Below are positions 1 through 10,807 of a stretch of 64,000 bases of DNA, piece after piece. Source of the stretch: Onthophagus taurus (taxonomy: Eukaryota > Arthropoda > Insecta > Coleoptera > Scarabaeidae). Both the position numbers and the translations under genes were made by a program. The notes beneath the pieces are model-generated. The model was given only the letters and a program-made list of their open reading frames with translations. It was not told where the DNA came from and did no database searches. Numbering within the stretch: the first letter of the stretch is position 1; each line of letters begins with the position of its first letter. The DNA lies in contig NC_091976.1 of the NCBI RefSeq assembly GCF_036711975.1, positions 2,604,001-2,668,000 on the forward strand, written 5' to 3'.

Positions 1-19
1 TTGCGCAGAATTTCATGTA

Positions 20-865
20 CAGGATGTCCCAATTTCGATGTCCGCATAGGCTATCTCCGAAACTAAAAGAGATAGAAAAAAAGTAGCTTTTGTATCTATC
101 TTATCTTTTGTATCTATTTTATCATCAGCTTATGTATTGTATGTCTCAAATGATATATTTTCAATACGACGGAGCACCAGCACATAATGCCAGAGTTGTT
201 GGTGAATTTTTAAATACTACTACAAACTTTGGCAATAATTGGAAACAATATTATCCATCATGGTATGGTTATCACCATAACAACATTAAGTTTTAAATAC
301 ATACAATAGTTTTAGAAAGAACAAAAAAAAATGGATACATTATGTTCCATCATAGTATGTATGGTTATCACCATAGTAACATTAACTTTTAAATACATAC
401 ATTAGTTTTAGATAGAACAAAATGAATTTTTATTAGTTATTCAATAACTATAAGAAATATACCCCACAAACTATATATATTTGTTATCAGAAGAAAATAA
501 CAAATTATTTTAGGTCATAGCCAACTATGGTTTCCATTTAAAAAAATAAAGTTACGTCTAAAATCTCGAAAATAAAAGATGGGAAAACAATTCTACCTAC
601 GCCACTGAATTCTTCGTAAAAAGTTGCCCATATAATGTTTTATTTATAATACTCCATCTTTGATAATAAGTAAGATATTCGGGATTGCGTTTTCGCAAAA
701 TTTTCAGTTTTTGCCGATAGGGCGAAAACAAAAGACGATAGCTGTTCCTAGTTTTCGGCATTAGCATTTTCTCGAAAAACGAGATCATAACATGTAAGCT
801 ACTTTTTTTCTATCTCTTTTAGTTTCGGAGATAGCCTATGCGGACATCGAAATTGGGACACCCTG
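20..865 (+). mobile_element. mariner family A, copy 1 (internally deleted)
   Basis: The ends are matching inverted repeats (CAGGATGTCCCAATTTCGAT and its complement) flanked by TA at 18-19 and 866-867, the Tc1/mariner target duplication. The left arm stops after about 70 bp while the right arm runs about 560 bp, so most of the left arm and most of the transposase are gone. The coding remnant at 146-270 has the DGAPAHNARVV motif that carries the second catalytic Asp. Repeats of an 85-bp unit lie at about 260-415. The same family recurs at 34808-37215 and 24468-28260. It cannot move by itself. Confidence 0.85.
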
Positions 866-867
866 TA

Positions 868-1375
868 CAAGAAAAAGCTGTGCTCTAACATATAGAAGAT
901 CATAATTTTTGGTAATTTCTCCATCGATTCTCATCCTGCGTACCTTGTTGTCTTCTAAAAAGAGCAAACTTTACGTAGACGGTAAAAAAGAATTTTTCTG
1001 CGACTCTCCACGGATATTGAATGAATTTTTGGTTCACATTTTGTCTAAAAAAATCCCTTTTTCACATATTATGGGTCATTGTTTTAAAACTACCGCACCG
1101 ATTGGAATAAGTATTAATACAATTTATTGGCTATACAATACTCTTTAATTTGATGAATAGCACGACCAGATCGGTCATCTCTAACTCGAGATATGCTGCA
1201 AATAGTCAAATTACCCATAAAAAAATCATAGCTCCAAAACGTATCCATAGAAAAAATTTTAAATGTGGTTTTAAGGTTTACTACATAAGAAAAATATAGT
1301 GGCGTCAAATGTACATTTTATGAATTTGTTTGTAGGCTAGTGTTATCATACCTGGAAATTTCGCATGCAAATGCT
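868..1375. other. Unassigned AT-rich stretch
   Basis: There are short open frames but no motif I recognise. It may be an old transposon remnant between the mariner and the copia fragment. I see no conserved gene. Confidence 0.4.
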
Positions 1376-1379
1376 ACTA

Positions 1380-2160
1380 ACAGAAACAGACGTTGATAAA
1401 AGCGAGGAAAAATAATTTAAAACTGAGGATTATGGAGAAACACAGAAGAAAAAAACGATGGAAGCTTTAAAAATGGATAGTAAGTGTAAATCCCTAATAG
1501 TACAATGTTTGGGTGATTTACAAATTGATTTGATAAGAGAAAAAGATACAGCATATAGTATGTGGAAAAGTTTAGAAGAAAGATATGAAAAGAAAGAAAT
1601 GCCAGGACAATTAATGTTAAGAAGGAAGCTGATAAGTATGAAGTTGGGAGAAGGTGAAAGTTTGGATGTATTTTTAAGTGATTTTGAAGATATTGTACGA
1701 TAATTGAAAAATACTGGAGTAGAGATAAATGAAAACGACATTGTGTGTAACTTATTATTGGGTATGCCTAAATCTTTCGAAACAGTAATAACCGTATTAG
1801 AAAATATTCCCGGAAATGAAATAAACTACGAAATGGCTAAATCAAAGTTGAGAACTGAAATTGAAAAAAGGAAAGCTACGGGGCGAATAATTACAAATAA
1901 TTCAAATACCAATGACTTAAATCATGCCACATTTATTTCCAATCGACAAGGTGTATGTTATCTTTGTAACAAACCAGGACATTTTCAATGATATTGCCAT
2001 ACAAGCGATCAAAGTGAACTTCAAGGTCAAAGTCGTGGTTACTTTAGAGGCAACAGAGGAAGATATAATAATGGAAACTTTAGAAGAGGAGTTGAGAGAA
2101 AAGGTGCATGGGGAAACTATGGAAGAGTAACCAGGGGATACCATTATGGTAACCATGGAT
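1380..2160 (+). pseudogene. Ty1/copia Gag remnant
   Basis: This is a decayed Gag polyprotein, the nucleocapsid precursor of a Ty1/copia retrotransposon. The frame from 1458 shows the Gag (UBN2-type) pattern: MWKSLEERYEKKE, then a run ending LGEGESLDVFLSDFED, a stop at 1701, then LLLGMPKSFE and a CCHC zinc knuckle beginning CYLCNKPGHFQ at 1954. A stop falls inside the knuckle just before its last Cys. A Gly/Arg/Asn-rich tail follows to about 2160. No LTRs, protease, integrase or RT are present beside it. It is a different lineage from the copia element at 37601-40638. Confidence 0.8.
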
Positions 2161-2214
2161 ATCAAGGATTATCAAGGATATCAGTACGAACGCTTTCACG
2201 ACCGGTGTGAATTA

Positions 2215-2260
2215 AACTAAGATTAGAACTAAAACTAGAACTAACACTAGAAACTTTCGG
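2215..2260 (-). repeat. 12-bp minisatellite beside the ribozyme candidate
   Basis: Read on the - strand, a degenerate 12-mer of the form TTCTAGTTTTAG repeats about 3.5 times. It lies immediately downstream, in transcript direction, of the hammerhead-like motif and probably belongs to the same retroelement tail. Confidence 0.6.
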
Positions 2261-2283
2261 GTTTTGCCGTGCGTCTTTTAATA

Positions 2284-2332
2284 AAAGGTTTGACGTTTCG
2301 GATGCCATGTTGCAACCTTCTTCAGAAACTGG
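2284..2332 (-). ncRNA. Candidate hammerhead ribozyme (Penelope-type)
   Basis: On the - strand the sequence contains the hammerhead core in order. CUGAAGA (2319-2325) fits CUGANGA. A 19-nt stem-loop II follows (2300-2318, six pairs with one mismatch), then GAAA (2296-2299). ACGU is a palindromic minimal stem III (2293-2296), and GUC is the cleavage triplet ending at 2292. Stem I is closed by GUUU (2326-2329) with AAAC (2288-2291). Short palindromic stem III is known for hammerheads of Penelope-like elements, which are thought to act as dimers. No Penelope RT lies nearby, so this would be an isolated end or a short non-autonomous derivative. Activity is inferred, not shown. Confidence 0.6.
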
Positions 2333-2345
2333 TTCGAAGTCACTT

Positions 2346-4045
2346 CGAAAAAAGCGTCTTATGAGAAAAAATAAAAAATACTCCATTAAATGAAACGCGT
2401 TTGCAAATCAACGAAATGCGTGAAGATCGAATTCCACAGTGGAATAAGTTTTTCAAAATAAAGGAACCAGAATCTCTCTCGGGAAGTGGCGGACTTTCCG
2501 AAAATATAATAAATATGGAAGAAATAACACCAAAGATTCTCTTTGATGCGTTATTTTCCAAAACTTTAATTTCGCACATTGTTTCTCATACAAACATATT
2601 GTATGCAGAGAAGCAGGGAAAGTCATATACTCCTGTCACTGAAGTGGAACTGAAAGAATCCATGCCATCAACTTATTAATGATAACAAAAGTATTGCCAA
2701 GTTACAGGGATTATTGGTCGTTGGCGCCGGATCTGAATCCATTTATTTCCAACATAATGAATGTGAACCGTGTTGGATGGATCCTAGGCAATTTGCACTG
2801 CAATAATAATCAGACCATGCCTCCAAGAGATTCGCCAAAATATGATAAGTTGTATAAGGTTACACCTTTATTAGATGTGTTTCAAGATAATTTCAAAAAA
2901 TGTACACCAACAGCTAATATTCCAATAGATGAGTCTAAAGCAGTATATGCCTAAAAAACCCATCAAACGAGTTTATAAAGTTTGGGTACTGGCAGATGAG
3001 AGTCTGGTTATTGTTGGAAATTTGACATTTACACCGGGAAAACAGAAAGTGTTGAAAAAAAATTGTGGGAAAGAGTTGTAAAAAAGTTAGTAGTGAGCCT
3101 CAAAGATGTAAAAATTAATGCATGTGGAATAATAAACAGCAGCAGAAAAAATTTGCTTTTTTTTTTAAATCAGACAAAAAGATGAAAAGAGAAGATGTAG
3201 ATTACAACATAAGTGATAGTGGAATTTTAGCATTAAAGTGGAAAGACTAGCGTTGTGTCCATTTAGTTACCAATTTCATAAAGCTTGTAGTAGAAACAGT
3301 TACCAGAAAAGAAAAGAATGGCACAATGATGGAGATTGCTTGTCCTACTGCAATAAAAAAATACAATTCGTATATGAATACTGTTGATAAATTTGATCAA
3401 TTGGAAGTTGTACGTATATGAAATAAATAGAAAGAGTCACAAATGGTGGCATAGGACTTTTTTTTATTTTGTTGGCGCCTGTGTGGTTAACGGTTATATA
3501 CTGTATAAAAAATGTAGAGAAAATAGACAAGGATCGGACAAAATACCAGAATTTACTTTGAAAGACTTTAAAAGATGTAGGTAGGGTTGTCTAAGTTACA
3601 TATAGATATAAAGATATAATAAGACATACTTGTAGAAATGTGAGTGTGACTAGAGTTTTAAAGTATGTAAGTGAATGAGATACAAACTAGTTTCAATTAT
3701 TAAATACAATAATTTGGTAAATATAAATCAAATTAAAAATAAATATAAAACAGAAGAGAAGTTATATTGTATTTATTATCTGATGGGACAGTAAAAAGAA
3801 GATTAAAAAGGGCGCGATCAGGACCACCCTAAATTATTCTGAACGACAAACCATTTGTTTCGGCAGAAGTGCGACTAAAAGAATCACCTCACCAACCAGA
3901 GCGAAGCATCCGAAGAAGATGTTCACTTTGTAGTAGCAATGGAAAGCCAACCCGGACTGAATGGAAATGTTCGGTATGCAATGACACACTATGCCTAAAC
4001 AAGGAGAGAAGTTGTTTTAGAGATTACCATAAAAACAATAATTAA
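2346..4045 (+). pseudogene. piggyBac-like transposase, decayed
   Basis: Frames 2401-2679, 2679-2951 and onward in shifting frames carry piggyBac-family landmarks: PSYRDYWS, VNRVGWILGNLH, DSPKYDKLYKVTPLLD, then MPKKPIKR.YKVW near 2950, and a NSYMNTVDKFDQ segment near 3365-3400 matching the conserved VDxxDQ region. A Cys-rich C-terminal finger (RRCSLCSS, CSVCNDTLC, then CFRDYH) lies at 3905-4025. At least four frame breaks and several stops make it inactive. I did not find convincing terminal repeats or TTAA target sites. Confidence 0.8.
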
Positions 4046-4152
4046 ATTATGATTTATTTTATATTAATACTCAGATTGAAATAAAGATGTGATGACGTGT
4101 TGTTTGCATGGTGGTACATACAGGGTGCCCATTATGTATGGAATATAGTATA

Positions 4153-5585
4153 TACACTGTTGGAAATAATTCACGAGCACACTCTGTATAATCTGAACGC
4201 GTGTGTCTAGCGCAATAAAATTTGGTATGGAAGTAGTACTAAAGTAGTGTAACTTACTCTCACATGGAGAACGGCACAACTCTGCTGGGAGGAGAAACAT
4301 CAATAGCGAGAGTATCCCCTTGAGCTTCGCGTACCATCTCTACACGACGTGGCATGGAGTCTATAAGTCGCTATATTGTAGCGAGAGGGATGGTCAACCA
4401 TAGCACCTCAACTCGCCTCCATAGCTCCTCAAGGTTAGCCGAGGAAGCCGGATAAGGTAGAAGTCTCCGACCAGTCATGTCCCAAACATGTTCAATCTGA
4501 TTCAGATGCGGAAACCGAGCTAGCCATAGAAGCATTCGTATACGGTGTTCTTCCACAAAGGTCTATACAACACGCCCGATGTGCTGTTGTACGTTGTCGT
4601 GCACGTATAGCAGGCCTAGGAGCCGCCGAACGTAGGGAAGCACAACGGACCGTAGCACCTCATCGACGTATCGTTGACCAGTCATGGTCTGCTTTACACG
4701 CAGCAGATGTGTACATCCACCATATGTAATCGCACCCGATACCATAATGCTCGTTTGTCGGTGGATAAGGGCGTTCTTGCACACATTGCTCGAGTAGACG
4801 ATCATCACGGCTCCGACGAACTAAAATTCGCGCATCACCGGTGCTCAATTCGAATCTTGATTCGTCGGAAAACAAAATGTCCCTCTACTCGGCAACCTAC
4901 TAATGCCTAGCGTCGACCCACTCGTGACGTATGCTGCGGTGCTTGGGTGTTACTGCAATCCGCTGTATCGCACGACGCGCGCGCCAGTCCACTATCTACC
5001 AAACGCCGCCGTACAGTTCGCGTAGTGAGTGCGCCTTCCCCTGCCAGTGGCCAAACAGCTCCAAGTTGCCTTGAGGAGGACACATACCGCGCTAAAGCAC
5101 TGAGCACAAGAGCGCGATCCTCGTGTGATAGGGACGCGCAGGGCCGTCCCGGCCGCGGCTGAAGGTACCTATGTCCTACCTCAGACGATTCTCGCCATGC
5201 CGGTTGCACTGCCGATAACGACCGCTCGATACGACGCGCAATTTCACAGAACGATATACCCTCAATGTGCATACCCACAAACATTCCTCGCCCAAACTCG
5301 CTTAAGTAACGCGATCGCCCATCCATTGCGCACAGAATAAGATAACAATGTGGTCCCTCACACCACACTAAAAACGACCGGTATTTTCCATCCACTTCGG
5401 TCTCCATAGCGACGGAATGTTCCACTTGGAAGGGCGGCTCAGTCAACAATGCCGCGACGGAACAACTCGAAACTCCCTGAATAAACTCGTCTACAATAAA
5501 TCTTTGTACTCCGCAAATATTATGGATTTATCTTCACGCGTTCAGATTATATAGGGTGTGCTCGTGAATTATTTCCAACAGTGTA
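4153..5585 (-). mobile_element. Tc1-like (DD34E) element, complete ends
   Basis: Terminal inverted repeats begin TACACTGTTGGAAATAATTC at 4153 and mirror at 5585. They match over about 50 bp and are flanked by TA at 4151-4152 and 5586-5587. At 1433 bp it is of normal Tc1 size. It is clearly richer in G+C than the surrounding sequence. Both ends are intact but the transposase is broken, so it could at best be mobilised in trans. Confidence 0.88.
4371..5326 (-). pseudogene. Tc1 transposase, broken DD34E
   Basis: DNA transposase that would cut out and reinsert the flanking element. I chose the start at 5326 (MDGRSRYLSEF) because the N-terminal helix-turn-helix follows directly (GISFCEIARRIERS). 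FSDESRFEL (about 4870) carries the first Asp, YVHDNVQQHIGRV (about 4600) the second, and NQIEHVWD (about 4490) the Glu, with 34 residues between the last two. Frame breaks near 4905 and 4800 and a stop near 4563 disrupt it. An upstream in-frame extension to 5449 is probably non-coding. Confidence 0.82.
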
Positions 5586-5719
5586 TATTGGTAGGTATCA
5601 ACTTTATAAAAAAACATTTTATACAAAAGTTGTTTAATATTTTACTTGTCATAATAAGACTGCATTCTATTGTTTTTAATTTAGAAAACAAATGAGTAAC
5701 GAATAATACTTAATTTTTT

Positions 5720-6091
5720 TTAAACGGCAATGTATGCTTTCGTTAGGCTCATTGATTCAATAAGAAATTTGTTGATTTCTTCGGAACAAAATGTATTAGC
5801 TTTCTTCGGATGAAAGAATTCAGATCTCCGTTTTAAAAGTGAGCGCAGTTTTACATAATTTTCTATATTGACTACTTGATTTATATTAAATATACTTCTA
5901 CGCATAGAGTGATATGTCCATAATGTGGATGACTTATATTTTGCAGTGAAATTAACCAGTAAAACTGACTCTGAAAATGAATTAATTTGTCCAGCTAAAG
6001 CTATCGCGATTTTATCATGCTTTTGATTTCGAGTTATTTCCATGGAAACAAAACGTTCGTGTAAAAATAAAATTATCCGATTAAAAGTCAC
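5720..6091 (-). pseudogene. Crypton-type tyrosine recombinase, N-terminal piece
   Basis: The segment SSTLWTYHSMRRSIF, followed by YVKLRSLLKRRSEFFHPKK and EEINKFLIE, matches the region upstream of the catalytic domain in Crypton tyrosine-recombinase transposons. The same pattern appears in the pieces at 18715 and 33431. The catalytic Arg-His-Arg-Tyr part is absent. Its 5' side (6092-6215) is shared with repeats at 29792, 42621 and 43157, which suggests those are derivatives of this element. The family assignment rests on mutual similarity of the copies in this window plus motif recognition. Confidence 0.65.
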
Positions 6092-6215
6092 GCTCTTGTG
6101 TATTTACTCCCGAATAATGATTATTCACCGCTATTATTCACTCTGTAAAAAATGACTACCCTTTTGTTTTAGAAAACTCATCTATAAGGTAATATTTATA
6201 ATAATAATTTAGAAA
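6092..6215 (-). repeat. Crypton-associated 5' end repeat
   Basis: Read on the - strand, a run around TGAGTTTTCTAAAACAAAAG, then AGTGAATAATAGCGGTGAAT, recurs at about 42650-42745 and 43160-43250, and inverted at 30060-30150. It directly precedes the Crypton frame here. Confidence 0.65.
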
Positions 6216-6329
6216 AGAAAAATAAACCCCAATAAACAGTTAACTAGACGTAACTAACGTAGAATAGAGGACATCTGTTAAAATTTGGGCTATCCGGAGC
6301 TATCCCGTTTTTCGAAAGATTTAGTTTGA

Positions 6330-6800
6330 TAATGTGCGCTATGGAGAAACAATCGAAGAATTTTACTTCTTTCGATAAAAAATTGTTACTGGAATTAGTT
6401 ATGGAACAAAAATCAGTAATAGAAAATAAAAAAACTTACAGTTCCACAAATATGGAAAAGAAACAAGCATGGGATGAACTCAGAACAGTTTAATCAGAAG
6501 TCGCAATCGAGAAAAAGAAGTGCAATACAATTAAAATATTTATATGGGTTTATACAAGAGGAATGCTAGGAAATATAATTTTGCGGATAAGGTAAGTAAC
6601 GCACCGCAGTAAAGTCCTGCTGTATTTTTTTCATTTATATTTACTAATTTCATTTAGAACAGTTGGAAACCGGTGGTGGATCGACCATTAAAATTACCGA
6701 CGAAATTGACGAAATTTTAATATTATTTTTAAAAAATCATTTTATTCTCGACCCTCAACCATTCGATTTGTCACCGGTGTTATATTTTGACGTCATTGGT
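6330..6800 (+). pseudogene. Zeste-like Myb/SANT DNA-binding protein, 5' part
   Basis: The frame from about 6343 reads NFTSFDKKLLLELVMEQKSV, typical of the Myb/SANT-like 'regulatory protein zeste' domain, a DNA-binding fold common in insect proteins and in DNA-transposon accessory proteins. A stop at about 6492 and a one-base shift follow, then RKRSAIQLKYLYG. A probable GT-AG intron (about 6591-6659) leads to an exon with TGGGSTIKITDEI, also typical of the family. The 3' part appears at 10808-11080 beyond the palindromic element, which therefore seems to have inserted into this gene. Host pseudogene versus transposon-borne gene is undecided. Confidence 0.6.
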
Positions 6801-7697
6801 AAAGCTTTTCTTGTGTAATAGTACTATCGGCCAAACCTTATTTACTACATGGCGTAAGGGACAGAAAACAAATCCCCCGCACGGTCGTTTTGCCGAGTAC
6901 GGCCGAAGAATCGAAGACTGGAGGGGCGTACTCATTTTCTCTCGAACCTTTGCTCTAGCCTTGTCGTCTCTTCAACCCTGAAGTGCCGGGCGCCCGATGC
7001 CAGCTTAAAGTCGAGCGCGCCTTGGATTCGAACAAAAATACACAATTTCGTTTTTACAATTCAAATAACTGTACCAATGTTATGACGTAGTCGATTTTAA
7101 AAATTCATAAAATAGTCAAATATATTCATTAAAATAAAATAATTGAACTTTAATAAGTGAAAAAAATTGTTTCTTAATTTTAAATACGTTTCTGTACTGT
7201 ATATCTTCGTAAAGTTAAAGAATTTAGTTAAAATTCGATGTAAAAATCGTCTCTTAATTTCCATTAGTAATATTTTTTTTCTAATCTCATTTAAAATGGC
7301 ATTTTAACCGTTTAATATTATAGAAAGTCTCAATAATTTCAAGCCATTTACGACCATTAATGCGTTTACGCACCGTTTCTTCACATTTTTTTGCGTATTT
7401 TTGACATAAGGCTTTTGCGAATTTTTTTTTCTTGAGTTGATATATTTTTTTTGTAATAAGTCTTAAAATTTTACAATAATTTCTCACCTTCATCGTAAAT
7501 GGGTAAACAATAAACTTTTTATTTTTTGTACACTTTAGTAATGTTAAAAAATTTATTACCTTATTCACATAAGGTAATATAAAATTTCTGTTGAAACTAC
7601 CTGTAAACTGAATTTTATAGATTGTTATTTATGAGCATGATAAAAAACATTTTATTATATATATATATATATTTTTTTTTGCGCAGAGGAGGGGAAA

Positions 7698-7738
7698 ATG
7701 CCTTACGCACCCCATACGCGCCGGGGTGCGTAAGGCAT
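7698..7738. repeat. 16-bp stem hairpin in the left arm
   Basis: ATGCCTTACGCACCCC and its exact complement are separated by 9 nt. The right arm carries only one half (about 9808-9823), next to the 550-bp segment that is missing here. The hairpin probably marks the deletion or rearrangement junction. Confidence 0.8.
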
Positions 7739-8428
7739 ACATGTAATTATATATATAAAACGTTACAATAATACTAAATAAATATTTAAAAAAAAATGTA
7801 TTAAAAATAGTTTATTGTAATTATTATTGTAACGTTTACTTTTGATTGAAAATTATTATCTGTCAAAATTTTACGAAATTCCTTAGTTAAATCATTCATA
7901 ATAAAATACAACAAAATATTTATTTTAATTTTCGTTTAGAGTTTGTCAGTTGTTACCATCCAATTCTGGGAAACATCCCCGTTTCTTTAAATGTCGCGCG
8001 GTAAGATTTTACAAAGGGTTTGCGATGGTCATAAAAAAATGAGATAACGCAATTACCTAGAATTTTAATTTTTTGATGGTATTTATTCTTTTAAGTTTCG
8101 TTTGGACATCACTTTGCTTTTGGCGATCGTGAGCGGTTGTTGATAGTGTTTTGCTATTTTTTGCTGAGCGTTTTCTTCTTTATATTTGATTTTGATAGTC
8201 TTACGACTGCGTTATTTTTATATTAAGATAGTATTAATTTATTGTTATTTTTCGTAGCGGTTTCTTGTTTTTTTTTGCTTTTGATAGTGTTAATTCATCA
8301 AATTTGCAACCAAGTGAATTTGTCGGTAAGATTGAATAATTTTGAATATTATGATTATATAGTAAGCTTAATTCCGATTTTATCATCTACCAATTATAAT
8401 TATTTTGACAATGTAAATACACAATAGT

Positions 8429-8692
8429 TTAACTTTTAATAAAATAATTTTGTGCTTTTGATCTGCCCATCAATTTTGTTTTTAGAAGGCAATAAAATCT
8501 ATGTGGATTTGAAGTAAAATTTGCCCGATTTTTAATGAAACTTGGGTGTATTTTAAGGAGCTCTATAATAATCAATCTTACCGACAAATTCACTTGGTTG
8601 CAAATTTGATGAATGGGTATTCCGGCCTCGGCCAGAGCACATATTCGCAGTCTTTGCGCAAAACTACTTTCCGGTTGACCTAACACCTTCAT
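8429..8692 (-). CDS. Small frame at the palindrome centre, HTH-like N-terminus
   Basis: An 87-residue frame whose first 40 residues (SSFAQRLRICALAEAG, then IHQICNQVNLSVR) look like a helix-turn-helix, as at the start of many transposases. The remainder is low complexity and unlike any family I know. The left arm holds only the IHQICNQVNLSVR part. It may be the last trace of the element's own transposase. Function is not assigned. Confidence 0.3.
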   Translation of the reverse strand: MKVLGQPESSFAQRLRICALAEAGIPIHQICNQVNLSVRLIIIELLKIHPSFIKNRANFTSNPHRFYCLLKTKLMGRSKAQNYFIKS

Positions 8693-9578
8693 CGTGAATA
8701 CTTAACACTAAATTATCACTACCTTAATACTCTAATTTAACACTATCAAAAGCAAAAAAAAACAAGAAACCGCTACGAAAAATAACAATAAATTAATACT
8801 ATCTTAATATAAAAAGAACGCAGTCGTAAGACTATCAAAATCAAATATAAAGAAGAAAACGCTCAGCAAAAAATAGCAAAACACTATCAACAACCGCTCA
8901 CGATCGCCAAAAGCAAAGTGATGTCCAAACGAAACTTAATTTATTAAACTTAATAAATACTATCAAAAAACTAAAATTCTACGTAATTGCGTTATCTCAT
9001 TTTTTATGACCATCGCAAACCCTTTGTAAAATCTTACCGCGAGACATTTGAAGAGACGGGGATGTTTCCCAGAATTGGATTAAAATAAATATTTTGTTGT
9101 ATTTTATTATGAATGATTTAATTAAGGAATTTCGTAAAATTTTGACAAATAATAATTTTGAATCAAAAGTAAACGTTACAATAATAATTACAATAAACTA
9201 TTTTTAATATATTTTTAATACTTTTTTTTTTAAATATTTATTTATTATTATTGTAACGTTTTATATATATAATTATATTTTAGAAGAATACGTTATGCGG
9301 AAATGGGATAGTCTTCGTGGCGGGGATTTATGTCAGCGATTGGTCGGCTCAATGACATCCCGATTAGAAGAATGTCAAAATAATAACAGGTTATACACCC
9401 ATTATTAAATTTTGACATAACAAATTTTATTCATTATTAAGTAGGTATAATTTTTATTATTAAACTGTTCTTAATATTTGATGAAATCTTTTCAATTTTT
9501 TCAATGCTGACCGACAATATCAAGTGAGAAACAATAAGCGCATACCTGGCTGTGGTCCTCAAGACGAAAAAGATAAAA

Positions 9579-9602
9579 CTCTTCATCCCGCGGGATGAAG
9601 AG
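9579..9602. repeat. Perfect 24-bp palindrome
   Basis: CTCTTCATCCCG is followed directly by its complement. It lies in the 550-bp part of the right arm that has no partner in the left arm. Confidence 0.9.
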
Positions 9603-10807
9603 CCCCTTCCAAAGCCGGTAAGTTAAGACAACCTTAATAAAATTAATAGTAACCATCAATATTTTTTACTTCCGCAGAAATCCGGGTGGTCCGGGAGAAG
9701 AGAGGGGGGTTTTTAGTGGGTAGCAGGGGCTAATTAATTGTAGTCCCACACTCCCGGCCGAAATACGATTTTTCCGACCCACGAACTATAGGCGCCATCA
9801 GTAGGCCGGGGTGCGTAAGGCATTTTCCCCACCTCTGCGCAAAAAAAAAAAAAAATATATATATATAATAAAATGTTTTATTATTAATAAAATTTTCTTT
9901 GTAAATAAATGAATTATATACTCAAAATCAAATGGTTTTTCATTATAATATGGAATATTATCATGCTCATCAATAACAATCTATAAAATTCAGTTTACAG
10001 GTAGTTTCAACAGAAATTTTATATTACCTTATGTGAATAAGGTAATAAATTTTTTAACATTACTAAAGTGTACAAAAAATAAAAAGTTTATTGTTTACCC
10101 ATTTACGATGAAGGTGAGAAATTATTGTAAAATTTTAAGACTTATTACAAAAAAAATATATCAACTCAAGAAAAAAAAATTCGCAAAAGCCTTATGTCAA
10201 AAATACGCAAAAAAATGTGAAGAAACGCATTAATGGTCGTAAATGGCTTGAAATTATTGAGACTTTCTATAATATTAAACGGTTAAAATGCCATTTTAAA
10301 TGAGATTAGAAAAAAAATATTACTAATGGAAATTAAGAGACGATTTTTACATCGAATTTTAACTAAATTCTTTAACTTTACGAAGATATACAGTACAGAA
10401 ACGTATTTAAAATTAAGAAACAATTTTTTTCACTTATTAAAGTTCAATTATTTTATTTTAATGAATATATTTGACTATTTTATGAATTTTTAAAATCGAC
10501 TACGTCATAACATTGGTACAGTTATTTGAATTGTAAAAACGAAATTGTGTATTTTTGTTCGAATCCAAGGCGCGCTCGACTTTAAGCTGGCATCGGGCGC
10601 CCGGCACTTCAGGGTTGAAGAGACGACAAGGCTAGAGCAAAGGTTCGAGAGAAAATGAGTACGCCCCTCCAGTCTTCGATTCTTCGGCTGTACTCGGCAA
10701 AGCGACCGTGCGGGGGATTTGTTTTCTGTCCCTTACGCCATGTAGTAAATAAGGTTTGGCCGATAGTACATTACATAACATTTATTTTGCTATTTGAGAA
10801 GAAAACC

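Larger units (their letters stand above)
6824..10766. mobile_element. 3.9-kb palindromic foldback element
   Basis: Two arms, 6824 to about 8335 and about 8572 to 10766, are near-identical reverse complements around a 236-bp spacer. The outer ends read CTATCGGCCAAACC and its complement with TA on both sides (6822-6823 and 10767-10768), which fits a Tc1/mariner-type target but does not prove it. The arms differ by indels: about 550 bp at 9285-9820 is missing from the left arm, about 118 bp at 8613-8730 is missing from the left arm, and 11 bp (7349-7359) is missing from the right arm. The frames at 7287-7568 (-) and 10033-10233 (+) are the same sequence seen twice. No intact transposase is present. 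Confidence 0.85.

Noticed and set aside
4120..4152. ACAGGGTGCCCATTATGTATGG as a separate mariner end
   Set aside because: It resembles a mariner terminus, but I could not find its partner beyond the Tc1 element, so no element is called.
5125..5340. GC-rich + strand frames in the Tc1 element
   Set aside because: Antisense to the transposase. No motif.
7287..10233. Two identical reading frames at 7287-7568 (-) and 10033-10233 (+)
   Set aside because: They are the same AT-rich sequence in the two arms of the palindrome, Lys-rich with no motif. I do not treat them as genes.
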